Source: Raphanus sativus
Lineage: Eukaryota > Streptophyta > Magnoliopsida > Brassicales > Brassicaceae
Direction: 5' to 3'
Assembly (NCBI RefSeq): GCF_000801105.2
Contig: NC_079516.1
Span: 43,380,908 to 43,444,907, forward strand
Length of the DNA: 64,000 bases
In this document: in pieces, positions 34,601 to 46,423 of the stretch
Layout of the letters: each line of letters opens with the position of its first letter
Position numbering within the stretch: position 1 is the stretch's first letter
Notes under the pieces: generated by a model
The model's database searches: none
The model's input: only the letters and a program-made list of their open reading frames with translations
What the model was told of the DNA's origin: nothing
Position numbers and translations under genes: made by a program

Positions 34601-36030
34601 TGTTAGGAAAAACAACTCCTTCACTTCAGATTGAAGATTTCACAATATTTATAGTTTTTAGAGTATTTCTAATGTAAAACTTTAATTTTTTTTTCCAAAA
34701 TTAAATAAAAATGTCTCAACCCAACTTTATTTTTCGCTCCATAGTGGAGTAACGAACAAAAAAATATTACTCCATTTATAGAGTAAACTCCATTATAAAA
34801 TAAAAAATGAAATATGATTGAAACATTTTTTTAGTTCATACTCTCTTTTACTCCCTTTTAAAAATATGGAATTGAGTTGGAAATGCCTTATAAATAATTT
34901 ATCACATAAGGAAAAAGTAATATACGATAGGCTCATACCATACATAAATGGTTTTCTCCATGATTTAAAAAATGCTCTTATGCTAGATAACAATAAGTAT
35001 TTTAAACATATTAATTGGAAAATCTATCTTCAAAATAAATATGAAGTATTCACATTTTGAAGTCATATATATATTTTTCAACCTTTTACTAGTTTCTAGG
35101 TCAAGTTCACATATTGGTAACTCCTATTAAAATTATTTTTACAATGATACTTATATTAAATTCAATATCCTATAAAAGGATATATATATATATGGCTCTT
35201 ATAGTTCAAACTTAAAATAAAAATAGTTCAAAAATATAAACTCCCTTTAATCACTTTTAGTTTTTCAACGTTGTACTTGGTTTTTAGCTCTGAATACATA
35301 TATGTCGTCCTCTACTTCCCAGATGTTTCTAAATTTGGCTGTCATAATGCCACTCCAGATACACAATTCACAACAGATATATAAATACGCACACAAATTA
35401 TATACATATGTGTACATGATATATGTATACACAATGATACACGTCCACATACACAATATGCCATGAGCATCCTTGAAATGAGATAAAGCTTCTCTAGTTA
35501 GTTTCGGTTTTTATTTTCCTTTACAAATAATAGTTGTAATCAATATATACACCACCTTGTATACTGAAATGAGCAAGAGCAAGATGCAGATGCACAAAAT
35601 TGTACACAACAAATGCGCAGATCACACGGCTAAACACATCTCATCTCACTGAAATATAATCTCACCCTTCTTTGCTCAATTTTTTTTTAGTACAAACCTT
35701 CCAAGCAAACACATTACCCATACATGAATTATATAAGTACTTGTACATATATACTTTCGTTAATGGATATAGACACACATATAAATTTGTTTATATCTAT
35801 GTATATGCTTGTGAAAAGATCTAGGGACTCAATAAGGAAAATAGAAACCTGGAGCTGGCAAAGTCATAGAGCTTGTCGGTATTGGAGAAAATGATGAGAC
35901 CCACCTCTGCATCGCAGAGAATCGCGAGTTCTTTAGCTTTCTTTATGAGACCCTTTCTTCTTTTGGAGAAAGTGACTTGCCTACTAGTCGAATCATCGAT
36001 CCTCTGGATCACAATCTTGCCTCTCCCCAT
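31625..36030 (-). CDS. AGL17: MADS-box transcription factor AGL17
   Basis: Seven exons: 35849-36030, 34434-34512, 34238-34299, 33750-33849, 32482-32523, 31878-31961 and 31625-31759. All junction phases agree and give 227 aa, the length I recall for AGL17. The MADS domain begins [20 protein letters not shown] and carries [15 protein letters not shown]. The start is ATG 36028-36030; the TTG before it is not a start. [15 protein letters not shown] and KSTIERFN, and the C terminus [13 protein letters not shown], fit AGL17 rather than AGL21. The I and K regions follow in order ([41 protein letters not shown]), then a short C domain. This MIKC clade acts mainly in roots; AGL17 is also reported as a flowering promoter. 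No lesion seen. The introns carry one MITE and several micro-insertions. Confidence 0.95.
32698..32780 (-). repeat. micro-insertion with 34-bp duplication, AGL17 intron
   Basis: A 34-bp segment containing GAAGTTTAACTTCAGTTAGT occurs at 32698-32731 and 32747-32780. The spacer is T7 plus GAAAAAAT. Confidence 0.65.
33063..33107 (+). repeat. micro-insertion, 15-bp duplication, AGL17 intron
   Basis: AAGTTCCACAAAAGG occurs at 33063-33077 and 33093-33107. The insert is TGTGTTAC plus A7. The target reads TTT then AAG, as preferred by L1 endonucleases. Confidence 0.7.
33575..33625 (+). repeat. micro-insertion, 14-bp duplication, AGL17 intron
   Basis: AAGTTAAACATACG occurs at 33575-33588 and 33612-33625. 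The insert is CATTAGTTC, A10, then GAAT. Confidence 0.65.
34661..34887. mobile_element. PIF/Harbinger-like MITE in AGL17 intron 1
   Basis: GAGTATTTCTAATG at the left and GAGTTGGAAATGCC at the right are imperfect terminal inverted repeats. The element is bounded by TTA on both sides (34658-34660, 34888-34890). It is 227 bp, AT-rich and non-coding. Confidence 0.7.
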
Positions 36031-36039
36031 CAATATTAA

Positions 36040-37277
36040 CCCTATTTTGATCTTCCCTCGATCTTGGCGATCTTCCCAGTTCTAGGGTTTTCTAGATCTT
36101 AGCAAGACCAAAGGAGGAAGAAAAAGAAGAACGAATCAGGAGAAATAGATGAGAGAGAGAGAGGGAGAGGGTGGGGGAGGAATAGGAGTAAACAAATAAA
36201 CATATGTGTCTACTCTGGAAAAGCAAGAAGTAAGAGTCAGCAATCTTTTCGAGGAATAAACAAATACGTATAGTCTATTTGAGTCGTTTGTATTGGTAGA
36301 TGCAACTTAAGATCATTTAGTAAAGTACCAAGTTTTTTTTTTGATCGAAAGTAAAGTACCAAGTTTATAACCTAAACATATGTGTCTACTCTGGAAAAAA
36401 AATATATATATATATATTATTAAAACTGAATTACCTCTGAAAATTGTTTATATGGAGGAACTCGAAAAAGCGAAAAATTGTCTTATAAAATACTATTAAT
36501 TCTATGATTATTTATATAATAATACGTATAAAACGATTAATTATATGATGACACATGATTATCACGGAATCAATATGAAAGGAGAACGATTGAACTGAAG
36601 TATTTAAACCATTTTCAATTAAATCCATATCCATTTCTATATTTTTTTAAATATAAAAATATATATTATAGAGACGGATTTTCTCTAGTATATATCAAAA
36701 TGAAGAGACAAAAGAATATAATTTCAAGATTTTGAAAAAGTTAATGAGAAATATGCTCTATAAAATTTCAAATAAGAAATAAACTCGTATAAAACTACCA
36801 AATGATATTAATCTTTTGTTTGAACAACAACAACTTTTATTACAGTTTAGCCTATGGCTTTAGAGACTCGGAAGTCAGAGGATGCATGAGAGCATTTTGG
36901 CAATAGTGTTTGCTTCGATGCTTTTATTAATATTACAGCTTTTTTGAGAGATAATGACTGCCACTCACTAATACAACAATAAATGATTGCGGTAATTCAT
37001 ATTTATTAGAGGTATAATTTGATTGCAATATTATCATGCAAAATGTTGCATTGATTCATTATCAAAGAAGCCTACATATGTTTATCGTACCGGGTCACCT
37101 GTTTAGTCTATTTATAGTTCTATAAATAAAGATATATCAGTTCTATAGTTAGCATTTTTAATGCTCGTTAGGATATTCATCTTGTAAAGCTAGCTTAGTT
37201 TTTCATTTTCCTAACCTAGTCCACAAGCAAATCTAGGTGAATAGTTCAAATATTACATTAATATTTTGTTATTCTTA
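36040..37277. other. AGL17 upstream region
   Basis: GA-rich leader sequence lies at about 36120-36190 upstream of the AGL17 ATG on the minus strand. The rest is AT-rich. It contains one micro-insertion and an (AT)n tract near 36400. No further gene seen. Confidence 0.5.
36319..36366 (-). repeat. micro-insertion, 17-bp duplication, upstream of AGL17
   Basis: AGTAAAGTACCAAGTTT occurs at 36319-36335 and 36350-36366. The insert reads TTCGATC plus A7 on the minus strand. In that orientation the duplication begins AAACTT. Confidence 0.7.
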
Positions 37278-37579
37278 GAGCATCTCCAATGTATATTTCT
37301 ATTTTTTTTTCTAAAATAGAGAAACTTTATTATAGAAGTGGATTTGCTCCAATGTATGCCTATATAACAGAGTTTCTCTATTTTAGAAAAAAATATAGAG
37401 GAATTCTACTTTTTACCTCTATATTTAAAGATTGAAATAGCATATCTCTATATTTTTTTCTATAAATAGAGAAACTCTATTATAGAGGCATACATTGGAG
37501 CAAATCCTCCTCTATAATAGAGTTTCTCTATTTTAGAAGAAAATATAGATATTAAAATAGATATGAGTTGGAGATGGTC
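37278..37579. mobile_element. PIF/Harbinger-like MITE, TTA target duplication
   Basis: GAGCATCTCCAA at the left pairs with TTGGAGATGGTC at the right (one mismatch), flanked by TTA at 37275-37277 and 37580-37582. The interior is itself palindromic, with repeated ATAGAGTTTCTCTATTTTAG blocks. Confidence 0.85.
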
Positions 37580-37582
37580 TTA

Positions 37583-38687
37583 TATCCATTTAGAACTGTA
37601 GATACATTCAAGAGGGAAAAAGTGATACTAGTAGTTAGTGCCCACGACTAAGATTACTAAGTAAATCTGGTACTTAATTGAAACTTGAACTGTAAGTCCT
37701 CGGAACTTGAACACTGGTTGTAATTGTACTATATGTTCCAAGCTTGTTGGCCATGAGTTCATTACTTGAAATCATTAACACTTTAACAGTCAACTAAGAT
37801 ATTACTTTTTTACAAAAATAAACACCTGAAACTAATTTATATACATTTTAAAGAGTTACTGAAGTAGTTCATAGTACTACTATTGTGTTACACTAGAAAA
37901 ATAAAATAATAGCACTAACTTGAGATTTCGTCATAAATTCAGACGACTAGAGGTTGATGATCTATTATATATTTTTAATCTGTACAGAATTTAAAATTAG
38001 ATATATCATTATTTAGATTCACTAAGTTATTGTTATGTAGGAACTGAACTCCTTTAAATATCATTTTATTGGTTAATTACCAAGTATGTTTTAAATTAAC
38101 AATTTCAATTAAAATAGATTACTATATGACACATCGAAGTCTAGAAGAGGAAAATGGTACAAAAGAATTCCTAATATATCAAATAATGTATAAGTCACTA
38201 ATATTTTAGAAAGATACGAGTGATTTATAGGATAAGTCTAATGAAAAATGTATAAAAGATGTATAAGAGAACAGGTTTAGGGTTTGAAGATAATTTAAGA
38301 AAAATAATGCTCTAGAATATTTCACACTTGTATTTCACTACAAAATATTTCACATCCAGTAAAACATTTGTTAGCATATTATGTCAGTTACTCAAAAATT
38401 TGATGGACATTTGAGTTTAATCGCTCAAAACTTTTAATGAAGAAGTAAATTTTCTCTTTTCATCCATAAATATGTGTATCACCATTATAAAGATATAAAA
38501 ATTTAAATAGAACACATATAACAGAAAAAATTATAGATGAGAACAAAGTTTCAACTCTATCTTAGAGATCAAAAATTCATCTTCTATAACCAAAACCATT
38601 TAATAAGACTTCACTGATACAATGAATGGCAATACTATATTAATCATACTAATGGTTATGTTATGCGGTTAAGGAAAATTTCAATAT
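37583..38687. other. AT-rich intergenic DNA, nothing recognised
   Basis: No gene or terminus seen. Part of this sequence (TCTTCTATAACCAAAACCAT near 38580) recurs at about 45081, beyond the LINE, showing an older duplication. Confidence 0.5.
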
Positions 38688-38744
38688 GACTCGAAGTTTG
38701 TTTGTTTTTTTTTTTTTCCATCAGCGTAAATAAAAACTCTCATC

Positions 38745-41700
38745 TAAACTCGGAAAACCAAGCCGGTAGCTCTACATCCATGTGAACAACAAAAGACGGC
38801 TGTATCCTGACACTTCATGCTAGTTTGTCCGCCTGCATATTCTGCGCTCGTGGTACATGAATTATCTCTGAGTTGACGAGAACATCTTGAAGGGTCTTTA
38901 TATCTTCCAAATAACTTGCAAAAGCTGGTCATTCCTCTGGTTCCGAAACCATCTTCACCAATTGAGAACAATCCGTTGCAAACGTAACCCTGAACTGACG
39001 TAAATTTTTCATAAATTCCATTGCCCATATCAAAGCCTCCACTTCAGCATGAAGGGAAGAGGGACTCGCTCTAACATTCCTTGCTCCCATTAAACTATCA
39101 AAGCCTTCTAAAGTACTATACCAACCTTGTCCTGAGGCTTTGTCTTTGTTTTTCCATGAACCATCGGTGAAACACCATCGACCCGGTCTTGAAGCTGTGT
39201 CACTGCTAACGGCCTGTTGTACCTGACTCTGTGTATTCGTATTATGTGCTTCAATCCATAATGCTGATTCTGTCTCCGCCAGCTTCAACGTATCTCTCGG
39301 GTTAACATCAAGATTACTAAAGACCTTTAAATTCCTTCTTTTCCAAATATACCAGAGAATCCAAGCAAATTGATGATTTTCCATTTTTGGATCAATTCTC
39401 CAAAATAAATAATCCATGTTGGTAAAAAGAGATTGATATGGGAAAACATCAGGATTTGATGGAATCCGTGAAAGAGCCCATACCTGACGCGCTGGTGGAC
39501 ACTAAAAAAAAACATGATTTATGGATTCCTCGGGAGATCCACATCTGTCACAGCATATATCTCCTTTTAGCCCTATAGCTTGCAAATTCTTTTTGACTGC
39601 TATGCATCCAGATACCAGTTGCCACAAGAAGTGCTTCATCTTTGGTGGGCATTTAACCTTCCAGCAGTATGCTTTCAGAACATCAACAGTAGGTCCTAAC
39701 ATTGTCAATGGTTTTTCCTTATCTGGATAAACTCTCTCCACTTGATAACCTGATTTGACCGTGTATTTTCCATTATTCGTAAAATGTCATCCATCCCTAT
39801 CCCCCAGATAAGTTCTACTCAGAGGTATGCTTTCAATAATTTTGACATCCTGAGGATCCACTAAAGTCCGAAGTGCCTGCGAATTCCACGTTCTTGAAGT
39901 TGAATCAATGAGGGAATCAACTGTCAGATCAGGGTGAGTAATGTTAAGATTTTTATTTGCTGGTCTCGGGCGGGTGGATGGGATCCAGGGATCATTCCAT
40001 ACTGAGATAGAAGATCCTGTTCCCACCCGTTTAATTAGTCCTTTGCTAACCAGAGATCTAGCTGAAATAATACTCCTCCAGCCATACGACGGGGAGTATG
40101 AACGGATCGGTTCCAGGGGTAAAGCGTTCCTGAAGTACCGTCCTTTGAAGACTCGTGAAAATAAAGTGTGAGGTTTCTCTATCAATCGCCATAACTGTTT
40201 TCCAAGCATCGCCGTATTGAAATCTGTAACATCTTTGAACCCCAAACCTCATTCCTCTTTACTCAAGACTAGCTTGTCCCAAGACTTCCAATGCATGCCC
40301 TTAGTACTTCCTCCTGGACTCCACCAAAAACGCGCAACTGCACTTGTTAGTTTCTTCGCAGTCGCCTTTGGTAACCTGTAACACGACATCTGGCAGGGCC
40401 GTCACCACTGATTTAATGATCACCTCTTTTCCCCCTTTAGTAAAAAACTTGAAAGTCCAACCATTTACCCTACTATTCAGCCGCTCCTGAATGAATCCAA
40501 AAACTTGAATTTTAGACCCACCGATATTCTCTGGTAATCCCAAATAAGATCCCATGCCTCCTAGATTCTGGATTCCCAAAATATCTCTTAGCTCCTGTCT
40601 ACTAGCTTCCTCAATTTTATGGCCAAATTGGATAGATGATTTTTGAAAATTTATTTGTTGACCTGAGACCGCTTCATATTCTTTTAGAATCCTAAGAATG
40701 GTTTGACACTCGTCCTTCATCGCCTTGCAGAAGAAAAGGCTATCATCTGCAAAAAGCAAATGAGAAATTGATGGACAGGCCCTAGCCACCTTCATTCCGG
40801 TAAGTTGTTTCTCCCTCTCAGCCTTTTTTATATTAGCAATCAGAGCTTCAGTACACATAATAAATAAATAAGGCGATAACGGATCCCCTTGTCTTAAACC
40901 TCTGTGGAGAACGATTAGGCCTCGAGGTTGGCCATTTAATAATACCTGATACTACACTGAAGATATACATCCCATCATCAGTTTTATCCAATGAGAATCA
41001 AAGCCCATTTTATGCAGAAGAGCCTGAATAAAATCCCATTCTACTCTATCATACGCTTTACTCATATCCGTTTTGATTGCCATAAACTTACTCTGACATG
41101 CTTTATTAGTCCTCATCCCATGGAACATTTCCTGGGCAATGAGTATATTATCCGATATCAACCTTCCTGCCACAAAAGCTGACTGGGTCTCTGATATAAG
41201 TTTTGGAAGACAAAGCTTCAACCTCTGACATAACACTTTTGATATGATCTTATACCCAACATTGCATAGGCTTATAGGTTGTATCTCTGTCATCTTTGTT
41301 GGTCTTTCTGTCTTTGGTATCATACATATATTAGTGATATTTAACCTGGAATCCATATCTCCTGAAACCAAAAAATTATTTACCATTTCCACCAAGTCTT
41401 TCTAAATGATATGCCAAGAGTGTTGAAAGAAGAGAGCTGTCATTCCATCTGGACCGGGTGCCTTTTCTGGATGCATCATAAACAAAGCCTGTCTCACCTC
41501 TTCCTCCGTCGCCAATTTTAACAACATTTGATTCGTCCGATTAGTAATGCTTGGCGTGATCTCCCCAAGAAAATTTTCAAATTCTGATGGGGAGGTAGTA
41601 GTAAATAAATCCTCAAAATAGTCTACAGCTACCTTCTCGATACCTTGTTACTCTGTGATCCAATTTCCCCCTTCATCATAAAGTCCCACAATCATATTCC

Positions 41701-42804
41701 GAACACGCCGTTGCTTAGTCAAAGCATGATAACATTTAGTACTGCGATCCCCAGCCGTGTTCCATGTATTCCTACTTTTCTGTTGCCAGTAATCTTCTTC
41801 ATCCTTATACGCATCTTGCAGTTTTTTCGATATCTCCAGTATCTCCTCCTGAGTCCTACTATCGTCAGTCTGAACATTCTCCAAAGCCTTTTGAAGATCT
41901 GCTATTTTATCCTTTCCATAAGGCGGGTTATTCTTCCGCCATTTAGCCACCTCATGCCGACAATTACTAATTTTTGTAACAATATCCACTATATCCTCTC
42001 CATCATTTTCCTTCCACCCCAGAGCTATAGATTCTATGAATCCATCTTGTCCGATCCATCTTTTATCAAACCGAAATTTTCCTCTCTTCCTTTGGATTTT
42101 ATCGTCTAGGAAAGCCACCACTGGACGGTGATCTGATCCGACCATCCCTAAATATTCTGTAAAAGAAACTGGAAAGAGCGTATGCCAATCTTCATTCGCT
42201 AGCGCCCGGTCCAACCTGCATCTAATTGTTGTTGCCCCTTTTCCTTTGCCTCTTCTTCCTTGCCATGACATTTTATTATCCCTCGCAGGGAATTCTAATA
42301 ATCCGCAGTTTCGTATCATATTATTGAAAGGAACGAAAGATTCTGCACTACGCAAATTACCTCCCTCTTTTCATGATTTCCAGTGATCTCATTAAAATCT
42401 CCAATAATAAACCAAGGATCACTTCTTGCCAACCCGTATCTAGTCAGCCGTTCCCAAACTTGTTCTCTTAGCTTTTGTACAGGATCCCCATATACGAAAG
42501 TTAAAAAAACTATATTGCCTTTTATCACTGCTTCCACATCGATCATACGGTTACTAGAATATAAGACTTTAACCTGATACTCATTATTATAAAAAAGCGC
42601 TAAGCCACCGCTTCTACCAATCGGGTCCACAGTTACCAAATTATCATAACCAAAATGTGTTTGAAAACCATTCACAAATCCAAAGTCTTGCTTTGTCTCA
42701 GCCAAAAATAAAAAATCAGGTTTATATTTGTACCAAATTTCCGGTAGATAGCTTATTGTCCATTTACTGCCGGCACCGCGGCAATTCCAGCTAAATATTT
42801 TCAT
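38745..42804 (-). pseudogene. LINE ORF2: endonuclease, reverse transcriptase, RNase H
   Basis: Starts at ATG 42802-42804 with MKIFSWNCRGAGSKWTI (endonuclease motif). It then has FLAETK, GDFNEI, GSDHRPV and FRFDKRWI, followed by reverse transcriptase with RPISLCNVGYK-like residues, DMSKAYDRVEWDF, LRQGDPLSPYLF and the active site LLFADDSLFF. A zinc-binding-type region (CCDRCGSPEESINHVFF) follows. The RNase H domain has FTDGSWKNKDKASGQGW, HAEVEALIWA and a later D. At least seven in-frame stops (near 41649, 41402, 40949, 40249, 39500, 38929, 38820) and frame changes (near 42340, 40370, 39790) make it inactive. Domain order and length are normal for plant L1 elements. Confidence 0.92.
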
Positions 42805-44710
42805 AAAAAAATAATATTAAGCTCTCCGGAGCTGATAGTTGTGGAGATAAAGAACTCCTATGAATCCCCAATCCTAAAACCAAAAGCCAACTCCTTTGTA
42901 ATGTAATCCAATCCCAGCTTTGTATCCTTCCTGTCTCCATTAAAAATAAAAATAAATTAAGATTCCAGCAATTCCAGCAATATAAAAATTCTGTCTGCCC
43001 ATCCCGTAGTCGTAATGTATACGAAGTGTGAATAATAGCTCTTACGCAGTCACCTTTGCCTATAACCATTCGAAAAACAAAACCAGCCATAATACCAATA
43101 TAAACCCAATTGTTCACAACACTATTAACACGTCTTAGCGACCCAACCAAGTTTGAAATCACTTGTGTGTCACCTGTGACTTTTAATCCCTGTCTTTGTA
43201 CCATACCAATATTCTGAATCACCATTTGACAAAGCCATATTCCATACCTTGGTTGTTGTCTAGCACTTGCCCTTTTTGTCCATATAATCCAAAAATCCCA
43301 GTCAAGGTCCTTATACCAAAGTAAAACCATCCTGCCGATGATATGTCTTTGACCAAACACCTTTGCTTCCCTTAAAAATTCCGATCCAATTATTTTATTC
43401 CAATACCATAATCCATGGTCATTACAAGCAAACAAAGAGAGGCCAATACTGATACACAACCAAAAAGCCACAAGAACAAAGGGAAACAACATACTCATAG
43501 AGTTTATTAATGTTTGAAAGATAGAAAAACCAAAAACCACAACCTGCCACCATAGCTTGACTTCCGTGTCAGACTGATCCATAAAAATATCATGGTTTGG
43601 TTGAGGTCGGTAAAGGGTTTGAAGAACCCTTCTCCTCACATCAAACCTTATTACCATACAATCATCAGTCTGCGACACCATTAAAGGGTTCCCGAACCTC
43701 TTTTCCAAGTTCTGATCTACTCTCTTTGTTTGGTTTAATGAGACCAAAGAGATTGATTGTATAGCTGTAAATAGGCCAGCCAAAATAATCCAAAGCCGCG
43801 AATGAGTACAACTAAACCACATAACTTCAAACCTCCCATTCTGGCACCAAAGAGCAACAAAAACAGAAGATAACACTCGATTTAACTTTGACTGCATTTG
43901 GTTTAAGGAGACCAAATACAGTATATGCTTCATTAAAATTAAACATACCAATATACTCCAAAGTATCAGATAGTAACCAGTGATCCTCCACTTTTGTGTA
44001 CTACATACATTATGCCAAAGAAACCAGACATTTCTTCCCAACAGAGCCAGCACACAAGTGAAATAAAAACCAAAGAAACCAAATTTATTCCAATTCAGAA
44101 CCTTAACATGAAGACATACCAGAAACAAAAGGCCAAAATAAAGCCAAGAGACCTCATCAGTACTACAAAATGATATGCTCACAGAGCTTATTGAAAAAAC
44201 AAAAATAAAAACACTGAAGCTGACCAAACACTCGCACCACAAATCTTTGAAGCCGATGATAACTATAAACTCCTCATCACCACTAATGACCTTTTCATTG
44301 CCATCTACATCAATCCGATTTTCATCAAGATCCATTACATCCTCCTCTACACTATGATTCCCATTTCCTAGATCTTGCGATTTCGTTTTAATGGGAACGA
44401 GAATCATACGACCGCAATCTCGCGATTGAGAGATGCGTGCGGAAACTTCCCCTCGACGGGATAGAGTCAAAGATCTCGTCGAATCGCCTTGCCTTGCCTT
44501 CCTGGACTTTCCAAGTCTCCATAATATCCTCCGAGAATCCATAAGATATTTCCTTACAGTGACTTTCCAAGTCTCCATAAGATCTTTCTGCTTCCATCCA
44601 CCACTGCAACTTTCATAAAGATGAAGATTTGCTCTTCGATAACCACTTAAAACCTTCCGATATTCTCTATGAAGCCATAGATCTCCGGGATCCCAACCTT
44701 GAGAAACCAT
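42791..44710 (-). CDS. 639-codon upstream ORF of the LINE, no known ORF1 domain
   Basis: Open for 639 codons from 44710 to a TAG at 42791-42793. It overlaps the ORF2 start by 14 bases (the ATG at 42804 lies inside it). Plant L1 ORF1 proteins normally carry DUF4283 and a CCHC zinc knuckle. I see neither. The first 150 residues are polar, with an acidic stretch (VEEDVMDLDENRIDVDGNE). The rest is dominated by Phe, Leu, Trp, Val and Cys, partly membrane-like, as expected if a T/G-rich strand is translated by chance. It may be a replaced ORF1 or a long fortuitous frame. Near 44500-44590 it has an imperfect tandem repeat around TTATGGAGACTTGGAAAGTC. Confidence 0.5.
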   Translation of the reverse strand: MVSQGWDPGDLWLHREYRKVLSGYRRANLHLYESCSGGWKQKDLMETWKVTVRKYLMDSRRILWRLGKSRKARQGDSTRSLTLSRRGEVSARISQSRDCGRMILVPIKTKSQDLGNGNHSVEEDVMDLDENRIDVDGNEKVISGDEEFIVIIGFKDLWCECLVSFSVFIFVFSISSVSISFCSTDEVSWLYFGLLFLVCLHVKVLNWNKFGFFGFYFTCVLALLGRNVWFLWHNVCSTQKWRITGYYLILWSILVCLILMKHILYLVSLNQMQSKLNRVLSSVFVALWCQNGRFEVMWFSCTHSRLWIILAGLFTAIQSISLVSLNQTKRVDQNLEKRFGNPLMVSQTDDCMVIRFDVRRRVLQTLYRPQPNHDIFMDQSDTEVKLWWQVVVFGFSIFQTLINSMSMLFPFVLVAFWLCISIGLSLFACNDHGLWYWNKIIGSEFLREAKVFGQRHIIGRMVLLWYKDLDWDFWIIWTKRASARQQPRYGIWLCQMVIQNIGMVQRQGLKVTGDTQVISNLVGSLRRVNSVVNNWVYIGIMAGFVFRMVIGKGDCVRAIIHTSYTLRLRDGQTEFLYCWNCWNLNLFLFLMETGRIQSWDWITLQRSWLLVLGLGIHRSSLSPQLSAPESLILFFYENI

Positions 44711-44802
44711 GAAACCCTAGAAAGTCGCCATCGCCGTCGCCATAGTAGAGAGAGTTTTTTTTTTTTTTTTTTTTATTGACTATGTCGACTCGAAGTTTGT
44801 TT

Positions 44803-45220
44803 AAAATGCAAAAATATTTCATATTAAATCAAATGTAAAACTAACATATACAGTTAGTAAAATTACTATTTACCCTTTATTACCAAATAAACAACCAGAA
44901 AATAATTATATGATTATATTTTTTTTAAGTCTACACTTTACAAAGATTAGTAGACTTCTCAATAAATCTACTTCATAATTTGATCAATATATATAACAAT
45001 TTAAAGAAAACACATATAACAAAAAAAATCTAGGTGGAGAGAAAAAGGTTTTAACTTCAACTTAAAAGATCAAATGTTCATCTTCTATAACCAAAACCAT
45101 TTAAGAAGATTTCAATGATACAATGAATGGTGATACTATATTGTTGATATAATAGTTATGTACAAACATGGTTAGTAAACCAATCTATATTCTTTCAAAA
45201 ATTGTTCAATTTATAGAATA
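44803..45220. other. AT-rich spacer between LINE and Helitron end
   Basis: No gene. It shares a segment (TCTTCTATAACCAAAACCAT) with the sequence just beyond the other side of the LINE. Confidence 0.45.
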
Positions 45221-45250
45221 CTAGATTTTGATCCGCCCTTAAAAGGGCGG
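45221..45250 (-). mobile_element. Helitron 3' terminus, minus strand
   Basis: CTAG at 45221-45224 follows an A and is next to the perfect hairpin CCGCCCTT-AA-AAGGGCGG (45233-45250). On the minus strand this reads hairpin, short spacer, CTAG, T: a Helitron 3' end. A degenerate copy of hairpin plus adjoining sequence (GATCCGCCTTCAAAAGGGCA, near 45400) follows. The 5' end is not certain; TTTATACTATTAGTAAAAG on the minus strand near 46151 is a weak candidate. Confidence 0.65.
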
Positions 45251-45971
45251 GTTTATTTTTTGTTTTACATTTTCTTTAGAAATTTAAATTTTGTATTTGT
45301 GTTTTAGTTATATTAGTGGTTTTTGTATTATATTTCTTTTAAATGATTAATAAGATGTTTTAATAATTGTATTAAAATAGTTAGTATTGATGTGATTCTG
45401 ATCCGCCTTCAAAAGGGCAGATATATTTTTATTTTACATTTTTTTAAAGAAATTTAATTATCATATATGTGTTTTTCTTTATAATCGTATTTGTGTAAAT
45501 TTTTTTTATTAATTATAGTAATAGATTTTGATAATTTATTAAATTTGTGATGATGCGTAACTATTCATAGCCATTTAATTCTTTTTGGTGGAGTATATAT
45601 GTGGTTTATAAACGAATTAGTTATAATTTTCATACTCGATCAAGACCCGCAGTTGAACCAATAAACCTGGTTGTAAATATTTTAGTAGATGTTTTTGATT
45701 ACTTACAATATCATTTGAAACTTTAAGAAGATATAGTTTACAAAATGAGGAGATGCATGTAAGATCTTTTTTTAATATTTGTTTATGCTAAATAGGTTAA
45801 ATTTTGTTGATAATGATAAATTTTGTACTTGTGCTTTATATTCTACTAAATAGGTTGAATAGGATAAACTTTATCCACCTTCATATTTGTATAAATATAT
45901 AAAGTCAACAGTTTCCTATATAAAATTGGACATTGCTCGATTAATTTTGAGTACTTTTTAAAAAATTATGG

Positions 45972-45975
<4 letters not shown>

Positions 45976-46012
<37 letters not shown>
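45976..46012. repeat. (AT)n microsatellite
   Basis: About 18 uninterrupted AT units. Confidence 0.9.
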
Positions 46013-46014
<2 letters not shown>

Positions 46015-46044
46015 TAACTAGTTAGGAACACAGTCTATAAAAAA

Positions 46045-46120
46045 TTTGCGGCCTAGTGGCAACAATATACCCACCCGTTCTCAGTTCCTGGGTTCGAACG
46101 TTCAACTTGTTTTCCTTTTT
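46045..46120 (+). mobile_element. possible SINE head
   Basis: GCGGCCTAGTGGCAACAATA resembles an A box and GGGTTCGAACG a B box, about 45 bases apart, as in tRNA-derived SINEs. No tail or target duplication found. Confidence 0.35.
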
Positions 46121-46423
46121 TTGTATTTCTTTTACTAATAGTATAAATGTAATTTTCTTATCTTCTTCCCTAGTCGAATTAGGTTTTGCAGAACATGATT
46201 TTACAACCGCCATTGTTTTTGTTCTGCTCATCTGTGATTGTTATATGTTTTTTGTTGATTTTTATGTTTAAATCTTGCAAATTTGACATATAATACTGGA
46301 TTTTAATTCTAGAAACCAAAAAAAAAGAAAGAAAAAAAATGGATGATTACGATTTAGAGAAACAACCATGATTAACAGAATAACAGCTATAAATACTGTA
46401 TAGCAGTCCGCTTTATACTCACC

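Larger units (their letters stand above)
38688..44802 (-). mobile_element. near full-length L1-type LINE with 16-bp target duplication
   Basis: GACTCGAAGTTTGTTT flanks the element at 38688-38703 and 44787-44802. The low-coordinate side starts with a T run (poly(A) tail of a minus-strand copy). The element is about 6.1 kb and contains an upstream ORF and a decayed ORF2 (endonuclease, reverse transcriptase, zinc-binding region, RNase H). The 5' boundary carries a second A tract (T21 at about 44747-44774 on the plus strand) between the ORF and the duplication. Confidence 0.92.

Noticed and set aside
41645..42109. 154-codon plus-strand frame inside the LINE
   Set aside because: It is the reverse complement shadow of the ORF2 endonuclease region, which has clear motifs on the minus strand.
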